Source: an uncultured bacterium
Lineage (GTDB): Bacteria > Verrucomicrobiota > Lentisphaeria > Victivallales > UBA1829
Reading direction: 5' to 3'
Assembly (NCBI GenBank): GCA_900549415.1
Contig: URNX01000016.1
Coordinates: 1-64,000 of the forward strand
DNA length: 64,000 bases
Position 1 is the stretch's first letter. Each line of letters begins with the position of its first letter. The notes under the pieces were generated by a model that was given only the letters and a program-made list of their open reading frames with translations, searched no databases and was not told where the DNA came from. Positions 28,401-38,000 of this stretch are shown piece after piece. Position numbers and translations under genes: made by a program.

Positions 28401-28776
28401 GAAATTCATGGAAGTTCAGAACGGCAAGACATTCAGCGCCTACTTCATCGCCGCAGTGGACAAGCAGGAGCTTGCTTCCTCGAAACGGCTTGTACTCTTC
28501 CACCTGACGTACTGCCAGAATACGGATCAGAGATACCGCAACCAGTCGCTTGAGATCGTGGAATCGTGGGGCAAGCTTCCGACGCTTGCCGAGCGCGGGA
28601 CCGGAAAAGTCACGCTTTTCCGTGATCTGACCGGCTTCAAGGTTTACGCGCTGAAATTCAGTGGAGAGCGTCTTTGCGAAATTCCGTTCACAGTTCAGGA
28701 CGGAACCACAAGGTTCGCGCTTGACACGGCGGTAAACGGACAGGCTGTCGGAGCCTGCGAAATCGTCTCCGAATAA
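25483..28776 (+). CDS. Secreted clan GH-A glycoside hydrolase, paralogue B
   Basis: This 1097-aa protein has a signal peptide (about 1-18) and a beta-sandwich (about 20-215). The shared module AANMGFAD...GGWTDQGPKNDL occupies about 229-410, and the TIM barrel about 450-870. Glu634 in LVNED and Glu778 in ISEWD fit the catalytic pair, and MNHVNPYTG recurs as in paralogue A. The C-terminal domain is beta-rich and contains LFHLTYCQNTDQRYRNQS. A perfect 36-bp palindrome with a T tract terminates the unit. The likely role is an extracellular or periplasmic endo-acting enzyme; the substrate is unknown. Confidence 0.8.
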   Translation: MKILTAACLCFASLIIYAAEINGFEISPSGAISKGGVSFAPGRHLKNWHYVGIRENNLQLDKAASKTGKDGIEIQGLWDAKEGVTYRFKQTILPEGENKIRCKISLETDTQVIDNGMLVDAHFPVKTLGTRPFAFNGKKPYIPTEFFTQGKKPNAMTCWTKGGELPVNGGTLKINLSDATVFMVQDNRVYKADIFELRIRFKNSNAGQKYEMEFTMEFIPFAETPVALNSAANMGFADPVADDGKGGWTDQGPKNDLSAMTSRSIVSGNVRFSILDPETNGGKSCIVLKGAARPYFPVDAEIVLDKPVKAKYLYLLHAVAWEGKDDTPVGKVTVEADGLFVDKEIISKEILCGRNVSNFWNPRWIPEAEIAWTAKNKSAKIGLYATPISLAGGTVRKLRFTSYGKSVWMIVGATLSDCPPALEKEYPVVITANKDRIPVSTEPRLTKKGSAIDFSFLMDAPAGKYGFVKAIGDHFEFEKRPGEKVRFFGINYQNVPGTDRDDIRRSLDEYAATGYNLIRIHHFDKHMVDKETKNSLNMKADIFDRLDFFLAEAAKRGIYLTLDLFTSRGIFPNEIEGFPVPPSGNEYKALLFVNEAAMQNFEEYARRLMNHVNPYTGRAWKEEPSIVGISLVNEDTMYSMSINFSPRVHKLYMEKFNEWCKEKGRKITPFNKNAEWDRFLSETYINGWNRMKALCKEIGIRQPLTDQNFCNFYSVVLHRNMYDYADSHFYVWHPTAVGNGSPFRVPLRFISTSVIPETDGFFPLLPARLLNKPYWISEWDFCSANRFNVEGSFLVGAYSAAQDCTTLLRFCSHDGFGTQNHKRIPMIFFDGTNPMLNLGERAASLLFLRGDVAVSKARYPILINNEMQADEQKYYPRKSERLALLGKTGTVITEAPAAEFTDGAETVLDLRAGASGNGKTVTQADFIQKMNLDRDEFTNDTKELQLNRKTGSFKAVTPRSESFVTPAGSRLKGKFMEVQNGKTFSAYFIAAVDKQELASSKRLVLFHLTYCQNTDQRYRNQSLEIVESWGKLPTLAERGTGKVTLFRDLTGFKVYALKFSGERLCEIPFTVQDGTTRFALDTAVNGQAVGACEIVSE

Positions 28777-28795
28777 GCCTCTCCCGCATTTTCCA

Positions 28796-28838
28796 GGCGG
28801 TTTTGATTTCATATATGAAATCAAAACCGCCGTTTTTT
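28796..28838 (+). terminator. Terminator with 18-bp perfect stem after GH paralogue B
   Basis: A 36-bp perfect palindrome with no loop bases (arm GGCGGTTTTGATTTCATA) is followed by GTTTTTTAT. The T tract favours a terminator, although a palindrome of this length 17 bp before the direct repeats of the next promoter could also bind protein. Confidence 0.85.
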
Positions 28839-28854
28839 ATAAAAAAAACAGATG

Positions 28855-28912
28855 TTGTCTGTATTTTGTCCGGTTTGCGGCTATTGTCTTTTCCGGAAAC
28901 ATGCAGTATAAT
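28855..28912 (+). promoter_or_regulatory. Promoter with upstream TTGTCYG direct repeat (propeller-mannosidase operon)
   Basis: TTGTCT (28884-28889) and TATAAT (28907-28912) are 17 bp apart. Direct repeats TTGTCTG (28855) and TTGTCCG (28866) again start 29 bp upstream of the -35 box and repeat every 11 bp. Sequence between the repeats and the -35 box (GG-TT--GG-TATTGT) is also conserved with the 24.7-kb promoter, far beyond what the promoter boxes alone need. Confidence 0.75.
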
Positions 28913-28949
28913 TTAAACCAGAGAGAAAAACAAACCAAGGAGAAAAACA

Positions 28950-31076
28950 ATGAATTCAGCCGGAAAAAGCATGCTGGTTTGCGCACTTCTCAGCGGAGTC
29001 CTCGGAGGATTCGCGGAAGAGACGCAATGGAAACAGTTTCCGATCTGGGGCGGAGGATATGTCCAGAACGTCGAGATTTCCAAATCCAACCCGAACGTAT
29101 GGTACACCTATGTCGACGTCTGCGGTCCCTACCGCAGCGACGATGCGGGAAACAGCTGGCGTCCGCTTCACCAGGTCTATTCCATCAACGAACGCTACCG
29201 CGGCATGAATCCGCGCTCGCTTTCCATCGACCCGCGCAACCCGGACAGCATCGTCTACGTCGCGGGGAACAGCTGGAACCTCAAAGGAAACATTTACGTC
29301 AGCCGCGATGGAGGAAAATCCGTCCGCGCGGTTGTGAAGGACCTTCATTTTTACGGAAACGGTTACCGGCGCTGGACGGGAATCCTCCTTGACCGCAACC
29401 CGTTCAACCCGGATGAACTGATCACTGCACCCGACAGCGACGGCATTTTCCGGGGAACCGAAAACGGGGAAAAATGGGAAAACGCCGGGCTCAAGGATCA
29501 TTTCTTCACCGATATCCGCTACGACCTCGCCGTACCCGGACGCATTTACGCCTGCGCCCCCGCGGTTGCTCCGGAACGCTCCGCCGACCGCAAGCCCCGT
29601 CAAACGGGATTCTACCGCAGCGACGACAACGGCAAGACCTGGAAAAGACTTCAGGAAACCGCGCCGGAGGAAATCAAGCAGGCACGCGCAAAAGGCAATC
29701 CGCTTCTCGGAATCTTCGACATGACCGAACTGCGCATCAGCGAAGACGCCGGAGCAACCTGGAAACCCTATTCCGAGGGATTGCCTGAAGCCGGAAAAGA
29801 GTACATCACAAACGGACGCTTCCAGGCGATCGGCGCAGGTTCCGATTTCTTCCTCGCCGTCGACACCGCCGGAACGGTTTACCGCAGAAACATCGGCGAT
29901 CCCGAATGGAAACGCGTAATCATCCGCCGGCGCATCAACCGCGAATACGAAACGGGCGGACAGCTCCGCACCGCACAGTGGTTCGGCAGAGCGGCGGCCT
30001 CCATCAACATCGATCCGCGCGATGAAAAACACTGGATCATGACCGACTGGTTCGCCATCTGGGAAACTTTCGATGCGGGGAAAAAATGGCAGACCGCAAT
30101 CCGCAACATCTGCCAGCTCATCTCATTCACCGTCGCCGCCGATCCGTTCGACGGGAACAATCTCATCTACGGCGTTGCCGACGTGGTGTTCTTCACATCC
30201 CGCAACGGCGGAAAATCTTTTGAACACGATCCCTCGCATTACAGCGGGATCCTCGGCGGCGTCTGCTCCATCGCATTCTCACGCATCAGCAAAGGCGTCG
30301 CGTTCATCTGCGGAGGGAAACAGGGTTCAACCACGATTCTGCGTTCAAAAGACGGCATGAAAACCTGGGCGCGTCCCGCGCTGAAAGGGCTGCCGAAACT
30401 CGAATACGGCAAATGCGCCGTCTACACGCTCGCGGCAAATCCGAAAAAGGAGGAAATCTTCGCATGCGTCTCAGGGCCTGTCGAACCCGGCAAAGGCGGC
30501 GTCTACAAATCAACCGATATGGGAGACACCTGGGTCTGGTTCAGCGCCGGACTCCCCGCCGACATGTCCTACGCTTCGGGCGAATGGGACAACAAAGCCG
30601 CGAACCCGCAGATCGCAGTCGGACCCGACGGTTCCGCCGTCACCTTCAACCGCAAGACGAAACAGCTCTACTATCTTGCGGACAGGGAGAAGGGGATCTG
30701 GAAAGCGTCCGATCTGCGCTACACCTCCTGGGCGCTCCCCGTCATCGCCGCGGATCCGTTCGTTCCCGGACACTATCTCGCCGGATGCGCCGCGAATGAA
30801 TACGCGGAATCCTTCGACGGAGGAAAAACCTTCCGCCGCCTCACCACTGTTCCGGAAACAATCGAATCCATCTCCTTCGACGAACACAATCCCGGCTGGG
30901 TCGCACTCGGCTGCACCGGAAAACTCCGCGTCTCACGCGACGGAGGAAAAACGTTTGAAGTGATTGAAGACGCCATGAGCCTTCCCGGCGGGCACTCCAT
31001 GCGGACCATTCTTGACCGCAAACGTCTTTTCCTGATCACCGGAGCGAGCGGAGTGTACACGAAGGAGCTGAAATGA
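28950..31076 (+). CDS. Secreted Asp-box beta-propeller protein (sialidase/GH74/sortilin-like)
   Basis: This 708-aa protein has a signal peptide (about 1-23, ending GGFAEE). At least eight Asp-box repeats of the S-X-D-X-G-X-T-W type are visible, for example SDDAGNSW, SRDGGKS, SDDNGKTW, SEDAGATW, SKDGMKTW, STDMGDTW and SRDGGKTF, spread through the whole length. That indicates one or two multi-bladed propellers as in sialidases, GH74 xyloglucanases or Vps10 domains. I cannot see a decisive catalytic triad, so it may be an enzyme or a binding protein. It opens a six-gene operon; its stop codon overlaps the next start by 4 bp (ATGA). Confidence 0.8.
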   Translation: MNSAGKSMLVCALLSGVLGGFAEETQWKQFPIWGGGYVQNVEISKSNPNVWYTYVDVCGPYRSDDAGNSWRPLHQVYSINERYRGMNPRSLSIDPRNPDSIVYVAGNSWNLKGNIYVSRDGGKSVRAVVKDLHFYGNGYRRWTGILLDRNPFNPDELITAPDSDGIFRGTENGEKWENAGLKDHFFTDIRYDLAVPGRIYACAPAVAPERSADRKPRQTGFYRSDDNGKTWKRLQETAPEEIKQARAKGNPLLGIFDMTELRISEDAGATWKPYSEGLPEAGKEYITNGRFQAIGAGSDFFLAVDTAGTVYRRNIGDPEWKRVIIRRRINREYETGGQLRTAQWFGRAAASINIDPRDEKHWIMTDWFAIWETFDAGKKWQTAIRNICQLISFTVAADPFDGNNLIYGVADVVFFTSRNGGKSFEHDPSHYSGILGGVCSIAFSRISKGVAFICGGKQGSTTILRSKDGMKTWARPALKGLPKLEYGKCAVYTLAANPKKEEIFACVSGPVEPGKGGVYKSTDMGDTWVWFSAGLPADMSYASGEWDNKAANPQIAVGPDGSAVTFNRKTKQLYYLADREKGIWKASDLRYTSWALPVIAADPFVPGHYLAGCAANEYAESFDGGKTFRRLTTVPETIESISFDEHNPGWVALGCTGKLRVSRDGGKTFEVIEDAMSLPGGHSMRTILDRKRLFLITGASGVYTKELK

Positions 31077-32020
31077 AAATTCTCGCCCTGCTTCTGATCG
31101 CCTTTGCGCTGACTGGCGGAGAGCTTGCCGACTCTCCGCTTCAGCAGCGGGTGCTTGCGCTCAAAAACGCGCTGATGCCCGGAGAACCCGGATATTACGC
31201 CGTTCAACGCGAACTGCCGGGAAAGAAACTTTTCCGCGACTGGCTTATTCTTCGCAAAGAGATTGCCGCAACTCCGGAGCAGGTTGGAGAAGCTGAAGAA
31301 AAACTCAAAGGGACCGAAGAACGGCTGAATATCGGAGTCCGCTGGCCCTATTCCGCCGGCCCCTCCGTGCGCATTCCGAAGCTCACGGTCAAACCGGTCA
31401 TCGACGGCACGCTCGCGCCGGGGGAATGGGATGACGCGGTCATGTTCGACTCGCATTACCATAAAAACGCCGCCCGTCCCGCCGCAAACTCCGAGCAAAA
31501 ATGGCGTTTTGCGTGGGACAACCGGTATTTCTACGCCGCCGGGGAATTTCTCGACAGCAGCATGGTCATGAACCATCTGGACTGGTCTACCGCAACCGTC
31601 CCGTGGAAAGCCTGCTGTGCCGAACTGTTCCTCATGACATCGCGCGACATCGGGATTTACTGGGAATTCATCGTTCTCCCCGACGGAGCGAACTACTGGT
31701 TCGTCAACCGCAGCAATGCGGAAGGCGCAAACAGTTATCTCAACAATTACACGCCGGACGGCGTGCAGATCGCAGCGAAAATGAATGCGAACGGCTACAG
31801 CGTGGAAATTGCCGTTCCGTTCCGCCTGATGCCGAATTATCAGCTCGGAAACCGGCCGAAACCGGGAGAAAAGATCCGGTTCATGCCGGTTCTCGTCAAG
31901 AACGGCAAGTACTCCTCGCCGTTCCCGCTTCTTTACGACGGACACAACCTCGAATGTTATGCGGAAGGGACCCTGGTTCACGCATACCGTCAGAAAACAA
32001 TTGCAAAAGATAAAAAATGA
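31073..32020 (+). CDS. Secreted CBM9-like (DOMON-fold) carbohydrate-binding protein
   Basis: This 315-aa protein has a signal peptide (about 1-16). A helical segment (about 20-90) precedes a CBM9-like domain (about 100-310), which shows the family opening VKPVIDGTLAPGEWDDAV, the central WRFAWDNRYFYAAGEFLD and the closing YSVEIAVPF. CBM9-type domains bind reducing ends of sugars or sit in haem or sugar-binding DOMON proteins. Translational coupling (ATGA overlap) to the propeller gene suggests the two act as a pair. An enzyme activity is not evident. Confidence 0.78.
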   Translation: MKILALLLIAFALTGGELADSPLQQRVLALKNALMPGEPGYYAVQRELPGKKLFRDWLILRKEIAATPEQVGEAEEKLKGTEERLNIGVRWPYSAGPSVRIPKLTVKPVIDGTLAPGEWDDAVMFDSHYHKNAARPAANSEQKWRFAWDNRYFYAAGEFLDSSMVMNHLDWSTATVPWKACCAELFLMTSRDIGIYWEFIVLPDGANYWFVNRSNAEGANSYLNNYTPDGVQIAAKMNANGYSVEIAVPFRLMPNYQLGNRPKPGEKIRFMPVLVKNGKYSSPFPLLYDGHNLECYAEGTLVHAYRQKTIAKDKK

Positions 32021-32033
32021 AAGGAATCAACGG

Positions 32034-32828
32034 ATGAAAATGAATGTCAAACGCACCCGCAAAGCTCTCGTTTCCGGAAGGGAATTCAGAAATTTCACCC
32101 TTATAGAACTCCTCGTAACGATTGCGATCATCGCCATCCTTGCGGGGATGCTGCTGCCCGCTCTCGGAGCCGCACGGAAAAAGGCTTTCGCCGCACAATG
32201 CCTCTCAAACCTGAAACAGAGCGCATCGCTTATGCACATGTATGCGAACAACTTCGACGACTACCTTCCCCCTCCGTATGCGCATTACAAAAACGACAAG
32301 CATCCGGATGCCGGAGGCGGTACGAACCTCGATGACATCGACTCCGACATGCTCTGGTCAAGACGCCTCCTGCTGTTCGCGGAAGGGAAAAAAGAGAGCG
32401 GCTCATGGAAGGCTTCCGATTATCTCAAATACAGCTGTCCGGCCTACGCAACCCAACGGGCCGGAGCAACCGGATTCCATCAGCACTACACCACCTTCGG
32501 CATGAACAACTACCTCGGCGGAGGCGCATGGGACAGCAACCGCTTTGTCCGGCTGAACCAGATCGGAAAAAGCGCATCACACTCCTGGAAACCGCAGGGC
32601 GGTCCCAGCGGCGTCATCCTGTTTGCCGACTCCGTCCGCCAGGACTGGAAGACTCAATTCGTGACGTTCGCGGCAAACTCCGGGACGAAAATGCACCTGC
32701 GCCATTCCAGGAACGCCAATATCGCAACCGTCGACGGCAGCGTCCGTGCAGTCGGCTCCGGAGCAATCGTCACATCCTACCAAGGTTCTCTCAGCACGCT
32801 TGTCGATGAATTTCTCAACCCGATGTAA
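32034..32828 (+). CDS. Pseudopilin-like protein with H-X9-DG motif (propeller operon)
   Basis: This 264-aa protein has 21 residues, then FTLIELLVTIAIIAILAGML, and ends with a domain carrying H-S-R-N-A-N-I-A-T-V-D-G. The -1 residue is Asn. The start at 32034 has the RBS AAGGA; a longer frame to 31959 would overlap the preceding gene. It is the only pseudopilin of the four not directly beside a GH-A gene; it sits between the CBM9-like gene and a small secreted protein gene in the same operon. Confidence 0.85.
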   Translation: MKMNVKRTRKALVSGREFRNFTLIELLVTIAIIAILAGMLLPALGAARKKAFAAQCLSNLKQSASLMHMYANNFDDYLPPPYAHYKNDKHPDAGGGTNLDDIDSDMLWSRRLLLFAEGKKESGSWKASDYLKYSCPAYATQRAGATGFHQHYTTFGMNNYLGGGAWDSNRFVRLNQIGKSASHSWKPQGGPSGVILFADSVRQDWKTQFVTFAANSGTKMHLRHSRNANIATVDGSVRAVGSGAIVTSYQGSLSTLVDEFLNPM

Positions 32829-32855
32829 TCAAACCAAACGAAAGGATTTCACATC

Positions 32856-33446
32856 ATGAAAAAACTCATCACCCTCGCCCTTGCAGCCCTCGCCGCAATC
32901 GCCGCCCAGGCGGCAAACTCCTTCCTGCGCGTCGACATCAACGCCGTTGATCAGCAGAACGCTCTCACGAAACCGTACAGCGACTGCATGGTAGTGTCGC
33001 CGATGAACTGGATCAAAAATGCGGAAAACCGGAAATACACGCTCTCCGCCTCCATGAACGATCCGCTCTCCGAATCCGAATGGGAGGATTTCTCGTTCTC
33101 CTTCACACCGGAAAAAGCGGGCAAACTCCGCGTCGCCGTCTGCGGACAGTGGGCGAAAGAGGAGGCGGAAAGAGGCTGGCTCCTTATCGACAACATCACC
33201 GTAAACGGAAAGCTGATTGCAAACGGAGATTTCAAGCAGACTTACACGGGACAGTACGGAAAAATCATTCCGAAGAAATTCACGCTTGACCCCGGTTCAA
33301 AAGTACTGTATATTCCCGACGGCGGCAAAGACAAGACCCCGGCGGTCAAAGTGAACCATGACCAGCGTCTTTTCTTCAACCTCCCCGTCGAAGCGGGAAA
33401 GAGCTATGAACTCAGCTTCACGGTAAAAGCCGCTCCGGCGAAGTAA
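32856..33446 (+). CDS. Small secreted protein, probable beta-sandwich binding domain
   Basis: This 196-aa protein has a clear signal peptide (about 1-19, ending AQAAN). The rest reads as one jelly-roll-like domain with DFSFSFTPEKAGKLRVAVCG, WLLIDNITVNGKLIANGDFK and a closing YELSFTVKA strand, the pattern seen in carbohydrate-binding or discoidin-like modules. I do not recognise a named family. It has the RBS AAAGGA and lies between the pseudopilin and the GH-D-like gene, so it probably binds glycan at the cell surface with the propeller and CBM9-like proteins. Confidence 0.65.
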   Translation: MKKLITLALAALAAIAAQAANSFLRVDINAVDQQNALTKPYSDCMVVSPMNWIKNAENRKYTLSASMNDPLSESEWEDFSFSFTPEKAGKLRVAVCGQWAKEEAERGWLLIDNITVNGKLIANGDFKQTYTGQYGKIIPKKFTLDPGSKVLYIPDGGKDKTPAVKVNHDQRLFFNLPVEAGKSYELSFTVKAAPAK

Positions 33447-33473
33447 CACAACATTCGGGAAAAACAATCCGCC

Positions 33474-35003
33474 ATGAAAAAGATCCGCACATCCATTGTC
33501 CCGCCGGTTCCGGGGAAATCACCGAACTACTGGTGCACCTGGGGCAGACAAAACAGCGTCGAACAAAAACACGAGGCCGCCCGTTTTTTCGGCGATCAGG
33601 GAGCAAAGCTCGGAAGAGACAATCTGAATGAGGCCTGTCTCTTCCGCGAGGGCGGCTGGGCGGATTACTTCCCCGAATGCCGCTCCGATCTCTTCTTCGT
33701 TCTCGACGACGGATGGGATGTTCCGTACGATACGCATCCGGACAAACATCTTCCGCGTTTCGGTTCCGGCATTCCGGATTCTGCCCGCTTCCCCGGCTTT
33801 CAGGGAACTCCTCCACAGCGTCTGAAACAAATCAATCAGGCTCTCAAAGCACGGGGATGGCGCGGACTCGGTCTCTGGATTGCCGCACAGGCTCAAGGAG
33901 AAAGCTGGCAGAAGACGTTCTCCCCCGAACAGCAGAGAGCCTACTGGACAGAGCGTCTCAAATGGGCGGCGGAAGCGGAGATCGGACTTTGGAAAGTCGA
34001 CTGGGGAATTCATGGCGGCGACCTTGATTTCCGCCGTCTCCTTACGGAACTCGCAAAAGAATTCGCGCCGGATCTCCTGCTGGAACATTGTGTCGGCAGC
34101 CCCTGCGTCAATGCGCTCCGCTGTCAGCACGGATGGGATGGCTCCGGACGCTTTGTCGACATGGGCGGCAACATCCCGCGCGCCGCATTCAAAGTTCAGC
34201 AATTCAGCGGAATGACCCGGTTCTACGACCTCTCCGGTCCGCTCAAAAACGCCGCGGCGATGGACCGTCTCGCATTTTATCTCATGACCGCCGGAACCGG
34301 ATGGCTGAACGTGGAAGACATGGTTTACATGGGCGCCTCCGCGGGATGCCCGTTCGGCGTCATGCGCTCACCGCACAACAAGCCCTCCATAACCGGGGAA
34401 GCCAGCCGCTGCCGGGAAGTCGGCCGCGCGCTCCGCTGGCAGAGGATCGCCCCCGCGTTCAGGAGCGGAGAAGAACAAATCCGCACGGCTTCGCGCATTC
34501 TCACCGACACTTGGAAATATTCTGAAAAAGACACCTGGGATCAGAATCTGATCGGCCGTCTCTCCCGCCAGAGCGCGCCGTGGGGAATCGCCAGAAACAT
34601 GCCGCTGCCGGAAGTGCGGCCGCTGAATCCGGAGGAAGACCTCCCGTTCATCACCGCCGCCTTGAATCCCAACGGCGCAGTCTCGGTCGCCGTCGCTGAA
34701 CGCGTACAGGCCGGACGGGGTTTTTACCAGCCGGAATGCTCGCTGCGCCTCCCTCTTGACTGCAGCAACCGGACAATCGGAATTTTCGGAACGCCGGAAC
34801 GGCTGGAACTTCCCGTTTCCGCATCCCGGGTTCGCGTCACCGGACAGGATCTCGCGGAAGACTCCGCATTCGATCTCTCCGAAGAATGCCCCGTCGTGAA
34901 CGGGACGCTGCTCGTCACACGCGAACTCATTCAAAAAATCACGATACGAGAACCCGGAGATGTTTCCGCCCCCGGAACAGTCCTCCGGATTGAACCATAC
35001 TAA
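33474..35003 (+). CDS. Clan GH-D-like TIM-barrel glycosidase (alpha-galactosidase type)
   Basis: This 509-aa protein has no signal peptide. The barrel shows GH-D hallmarks in order: FVLDDGWD, GLGLWIAAQ, LWKVDWG with Asp176 as the likely nucleophile, and LLLEHCVGSPC at the next strand. Residues about 390-509 form a C-terminal beta-sandwich. It resembles GH27/GH36 members but is too divergent for me to assign a family. It is probably cytoplasmic, removing alpha-linked sugars from imported oligosaccharides together with the GH38 enzyme encoded 19 bp downstream. Confidence 0.68.
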   Translation: MKKIRTSIVPPVPGKSPNYWCTWGRQNSVEQKHEAARFFGDQGAKLGRDNLNEACLFREGGWADYFPECRSDLFFVLDDGWDVPYDTHPDKHLPRFGSGIPDSARFPGFQGTPPQRLKQINQALKARGWRGLGLWIAAQAQGESWQKTFSPEQQRAYWTERLKWAAEAEIGLWKVDWGIHGGDLDFRRLLTELAKEFAPDLLLEHCVGSPCVNALRCQHGWDGSGRFVDMGGNIPRAAFKVQQFSGMTRFYDLSGPLKNAAAMDRLAFYLMTAGTGWLNVEDMVYMGASAGCPFGVMRSPHNKPSITGEASRCREVGRALRWQRIAPAFRSGEEQIRTASRILTDTWKYSEKDTWDQNLIGRLSRQSAPWGIARNMPLPEVRPLNPEEDLPFITAALNPNGAVSVAVAERVQAGRGFYQPECSLRLPLDCSNRTIGIFGTPERLELPVSASRVRVTGQDLAEDSAFDLSEECPVVNGTLLVTRELIQKITIREPGDVSAPGTVLRIEPY

Positions 35004-35022
35004 ACTTCACAAGGATTTTCCA

Positions 35023-38000
35023 ATGTTCGCCGAAGAGATCAATTTCCATAAACAGCGCGCAGACGTCTTTTACGAGCGGGTAAAAGCCTGCGTTTATTCA
35101 AACGCGGTCAGACTCAATTGCATGTTTGCGCCATCCGAACAGCCCGTGCCGTTTGAAAAACGGCTCGGACTTCAATATTCCAGGCTCGAACCGGGCGGAC
35201 GGTGGGGACAGAACTGCTCCAGCGCATGGTTTCATATCACGGGAACCGTTCCGCAGGAATTCGAAGGTCTCGAACTCGCGCTCATCTTCGATCCGGGCGG
35301 AGAATCCATGATCTTCGGAAACGACGGAATCCCTGTCTGCGGGCTCACCGGAGGAAGCGTCTTCAGCCCCAATTACCGCAAAACCGCTTTCCGCATCAAC
35401 GGCTCTCAAAAGGCCGGCGACAAACTCGAATTCTGGATCGAAGGCGCGGCAAATGATCTCTTCGGACTCGTCAATCCGCTCAGTTTCTTCCGCGAAACCG
35501 AACATCCGCGGCACGCTTTCACCGGACTGCTCGGCGCGTGCGATCTCGCTGTCTTCAATCGCGAAGCGTGGAACCTCCAGCTTGATCTCCAGGTTCTTCT
35601 GTCGCTCCTTAAAACTCTGCCCGAAGGAGACTGGCGCATCCGGCGCCTTCTCGGAGTCCTCGGGCGCGCCGCCGACGTCTGGAACGAGGATCCCGCGAAC
35701 TCCGCAGCAGCACGCGGAATTCTCAAAGAGTTTCTTGATCTCCGTCCCTCCGGCGCGGTCATGACCGCACACGGAGTCGGACATGCGCACATCGACACCG
35801 GCTGGCTCTGGCCCGTACGCGAAACCATCCGCAAATGCGCACGCTCCTTCAGTTCGCAGCTCATGCTGATCGACGAATATCCGGAATACATTTTCGGAGC
35901 CTCCGCGGCTCAGCACTATGCGTTCATCAAGGAAAACTACCCCGGGCTCTACGAAAAAATCCGCAAGGCCGTCGCCGCCGGACGCTGGGAAATCCAGGGC
36001 GGAATGTGGGTCGAAGCGGACTGCGTGCTCTCCAGCGGAGAATCCATCGTGCGCCAGTTCCTCCACGGCAAGAATTTCTTCCGCGATGAATTCGGCGTCG
36101 ACGTCGGCAATCTCTGGCTGCCCGACGCCTTCGGCTACTCCGCCTCGCTCCCGCAGATCATACGAAAAGCTGGATGCGGCTGCTTCCTCTCAACAAAAAT
36201 CGCATGGAGCCAGTTCAACCGTTTCCCGTACCAGAGCTTCCTCTGGCATGGAATCGACGGCTCCTCCGTGCTCTCCCATTTCCCGCCCGAAAACACCTAC
36301 GGCTCCATGCTTCAGCCCGAGAGAATGATCCGCGCGCAGAACAACTGCAGCGAAGGCGACCGCGTCTTCGACTTTCTCGCCCTCTTCGGTGTCGGCGACG
36401 GTGGCGGCGGACCGTATGCGGAACTCATCGAACGCGGAAAACGCATGGAGAATCTCGAAGGCGTTCCGCATTTCAAATTCGACCGCGCCGACCGCTTCTT
36501 TGAACTTCTCGAAACGCACCGCTCGGAACTCCCGTCCTGGAACGGCGAGCTCTATCTGGAGCTGCACCGCGGCACGCTCACCGCACAGGCCCGCACAAAA
36601 CGCGGAAACCGGAAATGCGAACAGGCTCTCGCCGAAACCGAATTCCTCTGCTCGATGCTTCCGTATACTCAATACCCCGCGGCGGAACTCGACCGCGCAT
36701 GGAAAACGCTCCTGCTCAATCAGTTTCATGACATCATCCCCGGCTCCTCCATCGCCGAAATCTACCGGACCGCCGAAGCGCAGCACCGCGAAATTCTCGA
36801 TCTCTGCGCAACACTCCAAGAGCACGCCGCGGCGGAGCTCTTCCCCGCAAAAGACGGCTCCGCGCTTCTGCTCAACTCGCTCCCGTACGACGTCTCGACG
36901 CTCGTCGAACTTCCGGAAAGCTGGAACGGATACGGCGCATGCGATGAATCCGGATGCGAACTTCCAGTTCAGCAGGAAAACGGACGGACCGTTGTCCGCG
37001 TCCAAATTCCGAAACTCGCGTTTTCCGTTCTCAAGCGCGGAAAACGATGCAGCGTCCCGGCGGACGCCGACTCCGGCGAACTCGTCCTTGAAAACAGCCG
37101 CATCCGCTACGTCTTCGCGCCCGACGCCACTCTCATCGAGGCCGTGGAAAAAGACTCCGGACGCTCCGTTCTGGCTCCGGGCGCATACGGCAACGAGTTC
37201 GCGCTTTACGTGGACCGCGCGCTCACATACGAAGCATGGGACATCGACCCGTATTATCCGCATCAGGCGCCGCTCCGTCCGCAGAGCGTCCGTGCCCGCA
37301 AAGTGCTCGCGGGACCGCTCCGCTCCGCACTCGAATTTGAACTGAAAATTTCCGAATCGACCATCCGTCAGACCGTTGTTCTGGAAGCCGAGGGAACACG
37401 TCTGGACTTCCGGACCGAAGTCGACTGGAACGAGTCCCGCAAAATGCTGCGCGTGTCGTTCCCCGTCAACGTTTTCGCCGACCGCGCCGCATTCGACATC
37501 CCGTACGGTTATATTTTCCGCACGATGCACGAAAACACCAGCTGGGACATGGCGCAGTTCGAGGTTTCCGGACAACGCTACACCGATGTTTCCGACGCCG
37601 CGCACGGCGTCGCTCTGCTGAACGACTGCAAATACGGATTCAAGGTCAAAAACAGCGTTATCGACCTTGCGCTTCTGCGCTCTCCGAAGAACCCCGACCC
37701 GACCGCCGACCTCGGACATCATGAGTTCGTCTATTCGCTCCATCCGCACAAAGGCGACCTGATTCACTCCGATGTGATGCGCGAAGCGGCTCTGCTGAAC
37801 CGTCCGCCGCGCGTGTTCGACGGCGTTTCCCGCGGCGCGGAACCGCTCTGCACCGCGGATTCGGATTCCGTCTCGCTCGAAGTTGTCAAAAAAGCGGAAA
37901 AAGAGAACGCGCATGTGCTCCGTCTGGTCGAAACAAAGGGGTTGAGCGCAAAAGCGAAGCTGAGATTCCGCCGTTCCGTCACCCTCGCCGAAACCGATCT

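Noticed and set aside
28796..28831. 36-bp perfect palindrome as an operator for the propeller operon
   Set aside because: It is directly followed by a run of six T and sits right after a gene end, so a terminator is the simpler reading; a dual role is not excluded.
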